From Zea mays (Eukaryota; Streptophyta; Magnoliopsida; Poales; Poaceae), in assembly GCF_902167145.1 (NCBI RefSeq), contig NC_050101.1, forward strand, positions 114,853,789-114,917,788: DNA of 64,000 bases. Direction: 5' to 3'. The translations under genes and the position numbers were made by a program. The notes under the pieces are model-generated. The model was not told the DNA's origin. It ran no database searches and saw only the letters and a list, made by a program, of their open reading frames with translations. Positions 10,301 to 21,683 of this stretch are shown piece after piece; the first letter of the stretch is position 1; each line of letters opens with the position of its first letter.

Positions 10301-13041
10301 TGTAACGCCCTGAATTTGGGGGTAGAATTTTTTTCTTCTTTTCTCTCACCAAATTCAGGCGTTACCCTTTTCTTTTCTCGTTCCCTCGTTAAACCTTGAT
10401 CTTTTCCAAAGTTAGCGGGGTTTGGTTTGGAATTTCCCGTGTAAAGAAAAACCCTAAATTACTTTATGTTGTTTGATGCACCATGCCGAACTATGCATTC
10501 TTTGATTGCTTAGAGATGTAAGTGCATTCATCTAAGAAGATCGGATTTCGAAAAGGAGAAAAAAAACCTTTTCTTTCTTTTTCTTTTTCTTTCTCTTTCT
10601 CCTTTTTTTTCTCTCTCCCGCACCGTGGGCCGCCCCAGCCGGCCCAGCCGCCCCCCCTCGCGCCCCTTTGGGCCCAGCTGGCCCAGCCGCCCCTCCCTTC
10701 CCCCCCAAATCCCTCTCTCTCCCTCCCTTTCTCCCATTTTCTCTCTAGCCGCCGCCCCCTGCCCTAGCCGCCGCCCCCTGCCCTAGCCGCCGCCCCCTGC
10801 AGCTCGGCCGCACCGCCGCTCGGCCGCCCCGTCCCCGTCCCCGGTGAGCCCTCCCCTCTCCCTTCCGTCTCCCCTCCCCTCCCTCTCCCCGGTCAGGCCG
10901 CCGCCCGGCCCAACCGCCCCTGCCCGCGCGCCCAGCCGCCCGGCTCGGCCGCCCGCGCCGCCGCTCGGCCGCCCGCGCCGTCGCTCGGCCGCCTGCGCCG
11001 CCGCTCGGCCGCCCCTGCCCACGGCCCAGCCGCCCCAGCTCGGCCGCCCCCCTGCGCGCCCCGCCCCGCCCCTGGCCGGCTCGGCCGCCCCTGCGCGCCC
11101 TGCCCCGCGCCCCCGCCGGTTCGGCCGCCCCAGCTCGGCCGCCCCGCGCCCGCGCCCTGCCCAGCCGCCCCTGCCCCAGGCCGGTTCAACCGCCCCCTGG
11201 CCGGTTCAACCACCCCCTTTTTTATTATTATTTATTTTATTTTATTTTATTTTCTTTCATTACTGTTATATATTTTATTTTAGACAGGTTAATCATTGTT
11301 CATGTTATTGAAATAGGGAACTTAATTTAGAATTCCGTTACGCTAGTTGATTCATATAATCAATTGTTTATCTAGTTCAATGTTGATCAACTAAAAATGA
11401 CTAGGTTTCCATTAGTGCATATAACTAAATTCTTTTGTTAGAACCAATTGTAACTAATCATTAGTGCATAAGCCTTAACCCCCCCCCCCCCGCGAGACCC
11501 TTTCCCGTTTCTTTCTAACCATAAAGAATGCGATATCGAATGTCATACTTGATGCATATTTACTTTATTTGTTCCCTTGTATGATGTACTGTTTGTTTCC
11601 CAATTTGAATGGATGAATGTATGTATGCTTACAATCGCATAGAGAACGATCCGGTCGAAGAACCCGAGGAACTCGCAGGAGAAGCCCCTGAGCAGCAGTC
11701 GGTTGGTGGAGGCAAGTGTCCTTTGACCTATCTCTGTCCTATTCATTATTTAATTCACCTCCCGCTTTACACATTTATGCCTAAGGATTGACTAGCTTTT
11801 GTTATCCATGTCCTTGTTTACCTATTTGGGTTGGATTATTATTGTTTAGCTTTATGCTATTGCTTAACTCTAATCAATGAACATGATGAGATTATCTATG
11901 ATACGCTGTTTTCCCTTCTCTTATTATGTTGTTGTACTTGTGGTGATACTTTAGGGGGCTCGAGCGGTTTCTCGAGTGCCTCTCCGTAAGGACCTGTTCT
12001 ATGGATGACCGCCCGGGAAAACAGTGCAACCATGAGGGTGGAATGGGGTGCCCTTAGCTGAATAATTAGAGGATCCGGGGTGTAGATCACTTAGCCGTCG
12101 TGCCGTCAATGGGGCTCGGTGTATGCGGCTCGCTCTGCCAAGTTTTGGTTCGCCCCTTGGGGAGGAGTGCAGTGCATTTAGGAAACCTAACGGGTGGCTA
12201 CAACCCCAGGGAATCTTTGTAAAGGCTACATAGTGATGCCCTGCTAGGCCACCTAGGTAGTGGTCAATGGGGAGTAGCTCTCTCCGGGCAGAAAGGGAAT
12301 CACGGCTTGTGGGTAAAGTGCACAACCTCTGCAGAGTGTTTGAAAACTGATATATCAGCCGTGCTCGCGGTTATGAGCGGCCAAGGGAGCTCCAGTGATT
12401 AGTGGTACTTGATCAGAGACATTATGGTACAGGTGGCTATGAGATCGATGGTTTTGATTATGACTATGGTGCTGGTAAGTGGTATTCTTTCCGTTTGGAA
12501 AGGGTACATCGGGCTAATAACTTGGGTTAATGCTAAAACCTGGCTTTCTATTAGTAAATAATAATCTGACCAACTAAAAGCAACTGCTTGACTTATCCCC
12601 ACATAAAGCTAGTCCACTACAGCCAAATAGGATACTTGCTGAGTATGTTGATGTGTACTCACCCTTGCTCTACACACCAAACCCCCCCATCCCCAGGTTG
12701 TCAGCATTGCAACCACTGCTCAGGCGAAGATGAAGCTGTGGAAGGAGACTTCCAGGAGTTCCAAGACTACGACGAGTTCTAGGCGTGGGTTAGCGGCAAC
12801 CCCCAGTCGGCTGCCTGTGAAGGCCGCGGTTATCTACGTTTCTTTTCCGCACTTTGATTTATTGTAAGAACTATATGGACGTCTCAGACGTATGATGTAA
12901 TCGACTATTATTTCCCCTTTTAATACTATTTTGAGCACTGTGTGATGATGTCCATGTTATGTAACTGTTGTGTACGTGAATAACTGATCCTGGCACGTAC
13001 ATGGTTCGCATTCGGTTTGCCTTCTAAAACCGGGTGTGACA
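10301..13041 (+). repeat. Element E 3' LTR
   Basis: 2,741 bp, near-identical to 1314-4029. Length differences come from the GC-rich block (one fewer gcgcccctttgggccc repeat, extra gccgccgccccctgccc units) and from homopolymer C runs. Ends gtgtgaca at 13041 and returns to the hAT-type element. Confidence 0.93.
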
Positions 13042-13460
13042 CCCGTTCCCCGCGGGGATAAATCCCCGTCGGGGATCCCCATCCCCGCTTAAATTATAAT
13101 TAAATCGTACTTCATTTGTTATTAATGTAAAATATTGTCACTTATACACATTGTTAGATGTAAAATTCACTATGTGCACATTAAAATCAATGTATTTGTA
13201 CAACGGGTGATCTCTTGACAAGGTAATTCTTTACTTTTATCATTAACTATTATATGAAAACATTGTCACATGTAAGTTTAACGGGTACCCGCGGGGAACG
13301 GGGATGGGGAATGCTTCCCCATCCCCGTCCCCGTTTACCCGTCGGGGGAGAACTTTTCCCCATTTACATCCCCGTGGGGGAAGAAACTTCCCCATCCCCA
13401 TCCCCTAATAGAGGAATTCCCCGCGGGGAATCGGGGATCGGGTCCCCATTGCCATCTCTA

Positions 13461-14944
13461 ATAATTAGGGGTACCCCCAAGACTCCTAATCTCAGCTGGT
13501 AACCCCCATCAGCACAAAGCTGAAAAGGCCTGATGGGTGCGATTAAGTCAAGGCTCGGTCCACTCAAGGGACATGATCTCACCTCGCCCGAGCCCAGCCT
13601 CGGGCAAGGGTAGCCGACCTTGAAGGATTCATGTCTCGCCCGAGGACCCCCCTCAAGCAACAGACACACCTTCGGCTCGCCCGAGGCCAGTCTTCGCCAA
13701 GAAGCAACCTTGGCCAGATCGCCGCGCTAACCGACCGTATCGTAGGAGCATTTAATGCAAGGGTGGCCTGACACCTTATCCTGATGCGCGCCCTTCAGTC
13801 GACAGAGCCGAAGTGACCACAGTCACTTCGCCGCTCCACTGACCGGCCTCACAAGAAGACAACGCCGCCTGCGTCGCTCCGACTGCTGTGCCACTCGACA
13901 GAGTGAGGCTGACAGCAGCCAAGTTCGGCCTCGAGCGCCATAAGAAACTCCGCCTCGCCCGACCCCAGTCCCCAGGGCTCGGACTCGGGCTCGGCCCCGG
14001 AAGACGATGAACTCCGCCTCGCCCGACCCCAGGGCTCGGACTCGGGCTCGACCCCGGAAGACGACGAACTCCGCCTCGCCCGACCCCAGGGCTCGGACTC
14101 GGGCTCGGCCCCGGAAGACGACGAACTCCGCCTCGCCCGACCCCAGGGCTCCGACTCGGGCTCGGCCTCGGACGACAGTCTCCGCCTCGCCCGACCCGGG
14201 GCTCGGACTCGACCTCGACCTCGGAATACAGACTCGACCTCGACCTCGGAGGAGCCTCCACCTCGCCCGACCTAGGGCTCGGACCGACCATGTCACAAGA
14301 GGGGCCATCATTACCCTACCCCTAGCTAGCTCAGGCTACGAGGAACAAGACCGGCGTCCCATCTGGCTTGCCCCGGTAAACAAATAATGATGGCGCCCCG
14401 CGTGCTCCATGACGACGGCGACTCTCAGCCCCTTACGGAAGCAAGGAGACGTCAGCAAGGACTCGACAGCCCCGACAGCTGTCCTTCCGCAAGGCTCCAG
14501 CGCTCCTCCGACGGCCACGACACCACATGAACAGGGTGCCAAGACCTCTCCGGCTGCCACGACGGCATGTACTTAGGGCGCTAGCTCCTCTCTGCTAGAC
14601 ACGTTAGCACACTGCTACATCTCCTATTGTACACCTGGACCCTCTCCTTATGCCTATAAAAGGAAGGTCCAGGGCTCTCTTACGAGAAGGTTGGCCGCGC
14701 GGGAGGATGGGACGATGCGCAAAGTCCCTCGCTCTCTCCCACGCGGACGCTTGTAACCCCCTACTGCAAGCGCACCCGACCTGGGCGCAGGACAACACGA
14801 AGGCCACAGGTTTCCCCTTTTGCCTGTCTCCCTCCTCCTCTTTCCCCCCTTCGTGCTCCGTCTCGCGCTGACCCATCTAGGCTGGGACACGCGGCGACAA
14901 TTTACTCGTCGGTCCAAGGACCCCCCGGGGTCGAAACGCCGACA
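13461..14944 (+). mobile_element. Element A1 3' LTR, main part
   Basis: Resumes with the duplicated octamer ataattag and then follows the Huck-like LTR to its end tcgaaacgccgaca. It holds about four copies of a 56-bp tandem unit (about 13945-14190) and a promoter (TATA at 14654). It is followed by accct, which belongs to the LTR of element X (compare taccctactcc at 61629), so A1 inserted in X. Long frames on the minus strand here are produced by the tandem repeat and are not genes. Confidence 0.92.
14654..14663 (+). promoter_or_regulatory. Element A1 3' LTR TATA box
   Basis: ctataaaagg, located as in the A2 LTRs at 27046 and 39909 and followed by the same aaggtccagggc block. Core promoter of the element, inferred from position. 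Confidence 0.75.
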
Positions 14945-15129
14945 ACCCTACTCCACTGTGTGTTATATTGCTTGAGAGCTTGAGTTGTCTTGGATGACTT
15001 GGACATGAGTCTAAAGATTGAGCTTGTGTTGTAACGTCGTATGCCTCCCCTCTTATAGCTAAAGGGGGACATGTACAAGAGTACTGAGCCCCGACATGTG
15101 GGCCCAGGAACATAGCGAATGTAGCTACT
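14945..15129 (-). mobile_element. Element X 3' LTR fragment between insertions A1 and B
   Basis: 185 bp that match 61628-61815 of the intact X LTR closely (for example ttatattgcttgagagc). Left of it is the end of A1, right of it the start of B. The last five bases ctact are repeated at 55800-55804, where the LTR of X continues. Confidence 0.9.
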
Positions 15130-16423
15130 TGTTGGGTACCGTAATTAGGGGTACCCCAAACACTCCTAAACACGACTGGTAACCACCATCAGCACAAACC
15201 GCAAAGGCTGATGGGCGCGGTTCAGGTCAAGGCCTCGTCTACCAAGGGACGCGATCTCGCCTCACCCGAGCCCGGCCTCGGGCAGGAATAGTAATCCCGA
15301 ACAAATTCACGCCTCGCCCGAGGGCCTCCTTAGGCGACGGGCGCACCTTTGACTCGCCCGAAGCCCAGCTCGGGCAGGCTTCGTTGTAAAGCAACCCTGG
15401 CCAAATCGCCTCACCAACCGACCGTATCGCAGGCGCATTCAATGCGGGGATCGCCTGACACCTTATCCTAACACGCGTACCTCAGTTGGCAAGGTTGAAG
15501 TGACCGTAGTCACTTCGCCCTTTCACTGACCGACCTGACACGAAAACAACGCCGCTCGCCCCGCTCCGACTGCTGTGCCACCCACCAGGGTGAGGCTGAC
15601 AATAGCTAAGTTCAGCCTCGGGCGCAACAGGAAGCTCTGCCTCGCCCGACCTTAGGCCTCAGCCTCGGAAGGAGGTCTCCGCCTCACCCGACCCCAGGGC
15701 TCGGCCTCAACCTCGGCCTCGGGAGGAATCGCGTCCTCGCCTGACCCCGGCCTCGGCCTCCGGAGAAGTCTCCGCCTCGCCCGACCTTGGGCTTGGACCG
15801 ACCACGCCATGGGGGATACATCATTACCCTACCCCTAGATAGCTCAGGCTACGAGGGAACAAGACCGGTGTCCCATCTGGCTCGCCCCGGTAACAAGTAA
15901 TGATGGCTCCCCGCGTGCGTCCATGACGACGGTGGTTCTCAGCCCCCTACGGAAGCAAGGAGACGTCAGTAGGATCCCAGCAGCATCGACAGCTGTGCTT
16001 CTATAGGGCTCAGGCACTTCTCCGACGGCCACGTTATCGCGTACACAGGGCTCAAGCACTTCTCTGACAGCCACGTTGGCATGTACACAGGGCTCAGGCA
16101 CTCCTCTACCAGACACGTTAGCGCATAGCTACACCCCCCATTATACACCTGGACCCTCTCCTTGCATCTATAAAAGGGAGATCCAGGGCCTTCATGCGAG
16201 AGGGTCGTCACGCGGAGGAACGAGCTAACGAACAGGCTCACTCTCTCTCTCTCTCTCTCGTGAACGCTTGTAACCCCTACTACGAGCACACACCCCTGGT
16301 GCGAGATAATACGAGCCGCGTTTCTCCCTTGTGTTCCATCTTGCGCCAACCCATCTGGGCAGGGGCACGCAACGACAAATTTACTCGTCGCTCCAGGGAC
16401 CCCCTAGGCCCGAAACGCCGACA
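15130..16423 (+). repeat. Element B 5' LTR
   Basis: 1,294 bp, ending gaaacgccgaca before the primer binding site. TATA box ctataaaagg at 16168-16177, followed by a (ct)n run near 16240-16260 in the likely leader. It holds gactcgccc-type short repeats but no 56-bp array of the A2 kind. Confidence 0.92.
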
Positions 16424-16424
16424 G

Positions 16425-16442
16425 TTGGCATGCCAGGTAGGG
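16425..16442 (+). promoter_or_regulatory. Element B primer binding site
   Basis: ttggcatgccaggtaggg right after the LTR. A2 has ttggcgcgccaggtaggg at the same place (27357) and X has the same word on the minus strand (61475-61458). I do not assign the tRNA. Confidence 0.75.
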
Positions 16443-16483
16443 GCCTGCTGCGTGTTAACGAACACCTTCCCGTTGAGTTCCAG

Positions 16484-17323
16484 ATGGGTAGTCTTCAGCA
16501 ACCTCTTCAGCCCGGGACGGTGCTTCGCTTCGGGAGTCTCGAGTTCATGTCCCTCGACGGCAGCTACGACATGGTACTCCTCCCCCCGCAGCGTGACAGC
16601 AACAACGACGGTCGTCAGCTCGCCCGGCGGCGGCGAACTCGACGACGTCTTCCCCCCGTGGCGGAAGAGCAGCATCCGGGTTTGTCCTGCCACCCTCCTC
16701 GCCGCAGGAGGAGGAGACGGGGCAATCGTGGCCAGGCAGGAGGCGGCACCTCGTCGGCTGTCGAGCGAGTCGACGACGCCGGCACCCCAGCGGGGGACAT
16801 GTCGGGCGTTGTCCTCGCACCTAAGACAACGACGAATGTCGTTTCCCCGCAATGTGCCAACCCCAAGCGGACAGATGACGCCAGCACACTCGCGAAGGAC
16901 TTGCTGGGCGTTAGCCTCGTACCTGAGATAACGGTGCAGTCCGTCCCCGACGCGACTTCGTCACCGTCCATCGATCAAGAGGTATCATCCGTTATCCACC
17001 CTGTGCCTTTTAGATTCAGCTTCGATCCACCAAGCGACCCCACTTCGGTGAGCGCTTTCATAAAGGCATATCCTAACCTTCCGGGGTACCATATGTGGTC
17101 GTCTTGGGATCGACTGACGGCCGTCCCAACCTACGGGCCCCCGGGTTCCGAGGAAGAGGACGGTCCCGACTCCGGTTGGGATTTCTCTGGGCTCCGTGAT
17201 CCCAGTGCCGTGCAAGACTTCATGACCGCATGTGACTACTGCCTCTCCGGTTGCTCTGATGATGGCCACAGCCTTGACGACGAGGGTTGTGGCCCAAGTC
17301 GCGAATGTTTCCACATCGATCTG
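16484..17323 (+). pseudogene. gag: Element B gag, N-terminal part
   Basis: Starts at ATG 16484 (MGSLQQPLQPG), the same start as in A2 at 27416. The frame is open to the insertion point of solo LTR C at 17323. It encodes a low-complexity Arg-rich stretch and then an acidic stretch with conserved words (FMTACDYCLSGC, CGPSRECFH) shared with A2. The function is the structural Gag of the particle, N-terminal to the retrotransposon-gag domain. The frame listed from 16331 reaches back into the LTR and is not the real start. Continues at 21684. Confidence 0.8.
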
Positions 17324-20300
17324 TGTGGCGGAACTGCCCGAATTATTCCAACTTAAGTGCCTAAGTCCCGCCTTAGAGGCTAGACCACACTTAAATGGGA
17401 ATAACACGTCAATCCCTCGGATCTAGTCCGATTAGGCCACTGACAGGATCAAGTACCACATTCTCACTCGATGGTGAGTCTCAGAGCAAATACAATAAAG
17501 CATAAAACCATACCATAAGGAGTATTAAACTTATTACATCATCATCGGAGTTTTAGCAAAAGTAGTCATCATTGTTCGAAATGCAGCGGAATAAAACTAA
17601 CGATAAATAAACAGAGGGATGGGGAAGCCTGTCCCATCACTCCTCATGCTCCTCCTCAGCCGAGGTAGGGTCCCACTCGACTGTCCAACCCGGTGGCAAG
17701 ATGGACGGCCAAGTCACTCCAATAACCATGTCCTCCAGAGAACCTGTAAAATTATGCCACAAGCAAGGCTGAGTATACTAATACTCAGCTAGACTTACCC
17801 GGTGTGAGGAGTCTACTCCTCTACCTCTAGACATGCAGCTGTTTGGCTGAGGGGTTTGGTTGCCAAAAGCACTAGCTGAGTCTATAAATCAAGTTTTAGC
17901 TTTGTCAAGTTTTAGTGTGACTCTCTTAAGACTGAATGTATACCTATCTAATCATACATGGTATCAAACATTTAGCAATCAACAACTTTTGCCAAGTCAT
18001 CATATTTCCACTTGTTACTCAATGTAGCAGCATGGATCAAGCAGTCTCATTAGTTGCGAGAAGCAGACGATTCGAATCGAGTTTTTAAACCTTGCAAGGT
18101 AAACCTAAACACACGACGTGGCGAGGCACTCCGTCCCCACACACATCAACCGTCCCCATCGATTCCCCGTCAGCAGAGAGGGGCTCACCGCCTTGGCGTA
18201 CAATGCCTCACTGACCCCGACTTTCGTCGTGCAGTGACCGCACTTGTACCCACCATAACCGGAATGGGAGACCACGTCTCAGGTCGCGTGAGGAGGGCAA
18301 TCTGCTGCCAGGTTCAATCATGTACTAGGCTTACCGACTTACCATATTTCTCGGCATATGTTTAATACGTTCAAACGCTTAACTCACGGTACCACACCAT
18401 AATCCTTATTTCAATTTCCACCTCGTAGACAACCAATCCCCATGGATTGTTGACCACAGACATACATCATTATGCTATGAAAGTGGATACAACCAATTCC
18501 TGACCTCGCGCGAGTGCTAGAAAATCACTCGACTTCTACCGAGATCCCTAATTGATAAAGCAGCTACTCGACCTAGCATACTAGTATCCATCACAAAAGG
18601 ATTCCTGAGATCATGCAACTAGGGTTTCAAACAACTCCTACACTTAAGTGCACATTCAATCCTACAATCATTAAGTGTAGTAAAATAGCATAATAAATAG
18701 GTTATGCATAAAACCGGGGCTTGCCTTCCAAAGCTGGGGCAGGCAGATCCTCTAGGGCAGGCTCTGGTGCTGGATTCGGGGCTACCTCCTGAGCAACTCC
18801 TTGCTCTGGCACGAGGATGTATTCTCCGTCCGCGAGGTTGCAATCTATCGAATGCAATGAATAAGATATATGCATGCTATGATATATAGAATTTTATAGC
18901 AATTATGACTTAGTGCAGAAAAACTAAGTTAGTTAATCATTTAGGGTTTTCTTGTTATAAGAGGCTCTTAGGGTTTTAGGCTTATCAAGTTAGGTTTGAG
19001 TTTCTTGCCTAAGCATAATGGATTGAGACTTGGAGTGCCCCTTAAATGTTTTAGTGGGTACTCAAGGGGTTTTGCTGGTTTGGTTAGGGTAACATTAGTC
19101 TCCACTATTAATTTCCTTTTTCTTTTTCTATTTATGCTTTTGGGGTGGGTTTGAACTATAACAGTGATTTAACTTTTTCCAAAAATTCCATAAAAATTTC
19201 AGTGGATTTCTATTTGTCACTGTAGTCTGTCCTATAAATTTGAGGTGGATACTGATTAAGATATTACTTGTGCAAAATTAACAAAAACAAGTTTTAAAAG
19301 AGCAGTTTACACTATAGCTGTGATTTAAGTGAGATTTCTGTACCAAATTTTATTTTTGTCCAGATACATAGGTGATATTAAGCCTCTGTGTTAAAAATCA
19401 CATAAAAAGGCCTACTGGATATTTAGTTGTGAATTTTTAAAGTTTTATGTCAAAAAGGTGCTTATAACTAACTTGTTATTTGAAAAATATCAAACAATAG
19501 ATTTTATATTTTTCCTATGTTCATGATAAAAAAACATTAGTTATCCCAAGGTTTGGGGTGTTTTCTCCTCACGGTTATTTTTCTAGGGTTTTTCTAAGGT
19601 TTCCTTATTTTTCTAAATTAAAAGGTATCTCCTTTTCTTTTGCACTAAACAAGGGTATAATAAATTTTTCTAGTAAACTACACTGAATAAGGGAGCTAAC
19701 AAAAATGTGGGTGCTCCCTGGTTCTTATTTTAAACTACCTTTAATATTTTCTCTAACTTTAGGCTAAAAATAATTTAAATGGTAAACTCTACCTTAATGG
19801 GGTGTACAGAGGGGTTTATTATTTTTAAACAGGTCAGGAAGTGATTAAGTACTTCTCTAAATTTTCTTAACCCCAGTCTAATAGTGTAGATATTTTTCCT
19901 TATTTCTTTTAGCTTTTGACCAGTTAAGCATTTAAATCAAAACTTTAAAGTTTTCTATAAAACTTAGGGGTTTTATATTTTTACTAAGTAGTTTACATCA
20001 TTTAGGATCTGGCAAAGTTGGTTTGACTTGATTTGGATAAACCAAACTAAAGTTATGAATTTTTCAAGTTCTGTTTGGATTTAATCAGAATATTTTAAAA
20101 ATGTTTCCTGGAAATCCACTTTGCATCGAAGACCTTGGGTTCTTTCTAAACTAATTCCTTCAGTTATACCCCTGCGCCACTATTCCCCTGAGTCACTGAC
20201 AGCGCACAAAACCCCCTGGCCTTTTCTTCTTCTTCCCCGAGGTCCCTCCCCCTATGTAAACAGTAACCACGGAAAGGAAAAGGGCGGCGCGGCTTACCGG

Positions 20301-21678
20301 CGGCGAGAGAGATCCGGCGAGGGGCGGGGTTGGCTTCGGGAGGTCCTGGCAGTCATAGCGAGGTACGGCTCGACGGCAGTGGTGGTCGGAATCGGCCGGT
20401 CCACGTGCGCAGGCGGGTGAACTCGTCGGCGGCGAGGGCTCCGGCCTAACCACGGCGACAGAGGTCAATCCAAGGGCACGGGAAGCTTCACGGGGTATTG
20501 ATGAGTCGACGCGTGCAAGAAATTGAAGAACAACTCACCGTGGAGCTCGGTCTACGTTCACCGGTGGTCGGGTGAAGTCCGGCGACCGTGGACTGGCTTC
20601 TCCGGCGAGGCAAAGTCTGATTCCTTGCTCGGGGAGCTTCACCGAGGCATGCACGGTCTACTCCGAGGGTCGGACGTGGCTGGGAGAGGCTCAGCTGGCC
20701 GGTCTACGGTGGCGGGTGTTCGGGTGGCCGCGGGCACACCGTTTACAGGGCAAACGCCGGTGATCTCTGGCTCCGGTGAGGTTGAGAGCACGCGAGGGAG
20801 TATGGTTGAAGCTTCAGTGGGCTTTATAGGCGCGGGCGCGAGCAGGAGACATGGGCACGGCTTGGCGCAGCGCGGGGCGCGCGGGGTCGGGCGCTGGGCA
20901 TGCTCTGGCGCGTTCAGAGCGCGTCGAACACGTGGAAGTGTTCTTCTGCCCTTGTTCAACAGCTCGCCGAGATCGCAAGCGTGCGAATCTTGGCAAAAAT
21001 CCAGCGCGGGCCTCCTCCTAGCACCTAGGGCTGTCTCTTGTATGTGAGTTCCCATGGCAGATATGCCCTAGGTAGGGAGATTTGTGGACGCCAAATCTGG
21101 CTTGTCCCTCTGTCCACCTCGCGACAAAAACCATGCCAAATCTTGTCAAACGTCTTGGGCTCGGTTTCAAACTTTTCCAATGGGTGCCTTAGGTGGTATG
21201 ACACCTTTTTGGTATACAACCCAAGTGGTTTTGGTGCCATTTACTAAGTGAACATGGTGGATCTTTAGATTAGGTTCGAAATTCAACTTAGAAAGAATTA
21301 GAGAGCTCTAGTGTGCTCTCTCTCCTTAAGGGGGAAAATTGGGGTCTTCAAGGGGTCTTTTTGCAATGTTCCCCCTGCATTTGCTAGGTTACAAGGTTAC
21401 TAAAACTTGTTTAGGGACTAAGATCATGCTTTGGCAATTTGGTTAACTTATCCACTGATCCCTGGCTTGGAAGTCTAGTGCTCTTAGGTGTCCTTAGGGT
21501 TTAATCACCTTGGGTCCTCATGACCATTGTTCCAATTGTGTGGTTGAAATCCATGCCACTAACTTCTCTTAGCTAACCCATGTTTCCAAGGTTTTATGTT
21601 CTTCTTTTCTTCCACATGTGATCATAGTCATTAGTGCATAAATGTAACCATGGTCTTGGTAACACCTGGGGTGTTACA
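17324..21678 (-). mobile_element. Element C: 4.36-kb solo LTR, Tekay-like, minus orientation
   Basis: Flanked by a perfect target duplication atctg (17319-17323 and 21679-21683) inside the gag of B. In its own direction it starts tgtaacaccccaggtgttacc and ends gcagttccgccaca, TG...CA. There is no primer binding site, polypurine tract or retroviral frame, so it is a single LTR left by recombination between two LTRs. A TATA box is on the minus strand at 20821-20832 (cctataaagccc), leaving a very long transcribed part. Mostly AT-rich; a GC-rich block lies at 20260-20920. The frames in that block (for example 20523-21047) are unsupported. Assignment to the Tekay clade is from the start and end motifs only. 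Confidence 0.88.
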
Positions 21679-21683
21679 ATCTG

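Larger units (their letters stand above)
1314..13041 (+). mobile_element. Element E: complete Tekay-clade chromovirus (Ty3/gypsy)
   Basis: An 11.7-kb LTR retrotransposon with two long LTRs (1314-4029 and 10301-13041), a primer binding site, an extra ORF, gag-pol with a C-terminal chromodomain, and a polypurine tract. LTRs start tgtaacgccc and end gtgtgaca. Flanking 5-mers are gccgt (1309-1313) and cccgt (13042-13046), a target duplication with one mismatch. By eye I find about 15 substitutions between the LTRs outside the GC-rich tract, so insertion looks recent. It lies inside the hAT-type element. The chromodomain and long LTRs support the Tekay/Del clade; resemblance to maize Tekay or Xilon-Diguus is from memory. 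Confidence 0.93.
1190..13460. mobile_element. Non-autonomous hAT-type DNA element (itself interrupted by element E)
   Basis: Terminal inverted repeats: tagggatggcaacgggg at 1190-1206, and at the right end the inverse of tagagatggcaatgggg (13444-13460), with two mismatches in 17. Both flanks carry the octamer ataattag (1182-1189 and 13461-13468), the 8-bp target duplication typical of hAT transposons. Own sequence is only about 124 bp on the left (1190-1313) and 419 bp on the right (13042-13460). It is rich in ccccgcgggg-type motifs near the ends and AT-rich in the middle, without a transposase frame, so it must have been moved in trans. Element E splits it. The superfamily call follows from duplication length and TIR form; it is firm, but the family is not named. 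Confidence 0.88.

Noticed and set aside
13776..14387. Frames of 126-171 codons on both strands in the A1 LTR (also 26342-26702 and 39036-39565)
   Set aside because: Products of the 56-bp tandem repeat, with repeated peptide words; no start context or conservation.
16331..16483. Start of the B gag frame inside the LTR
   Set aside because: The frame runs back through the primer binding site and LTR; ATG 16484 matches the start in A2.
20523..21047. Possible host gene in the GC-rich block of C
   Set aside because: Overlapping frames on both strands, no domain, and the block is part of an LTR with TG...CA ends and a target duplication.
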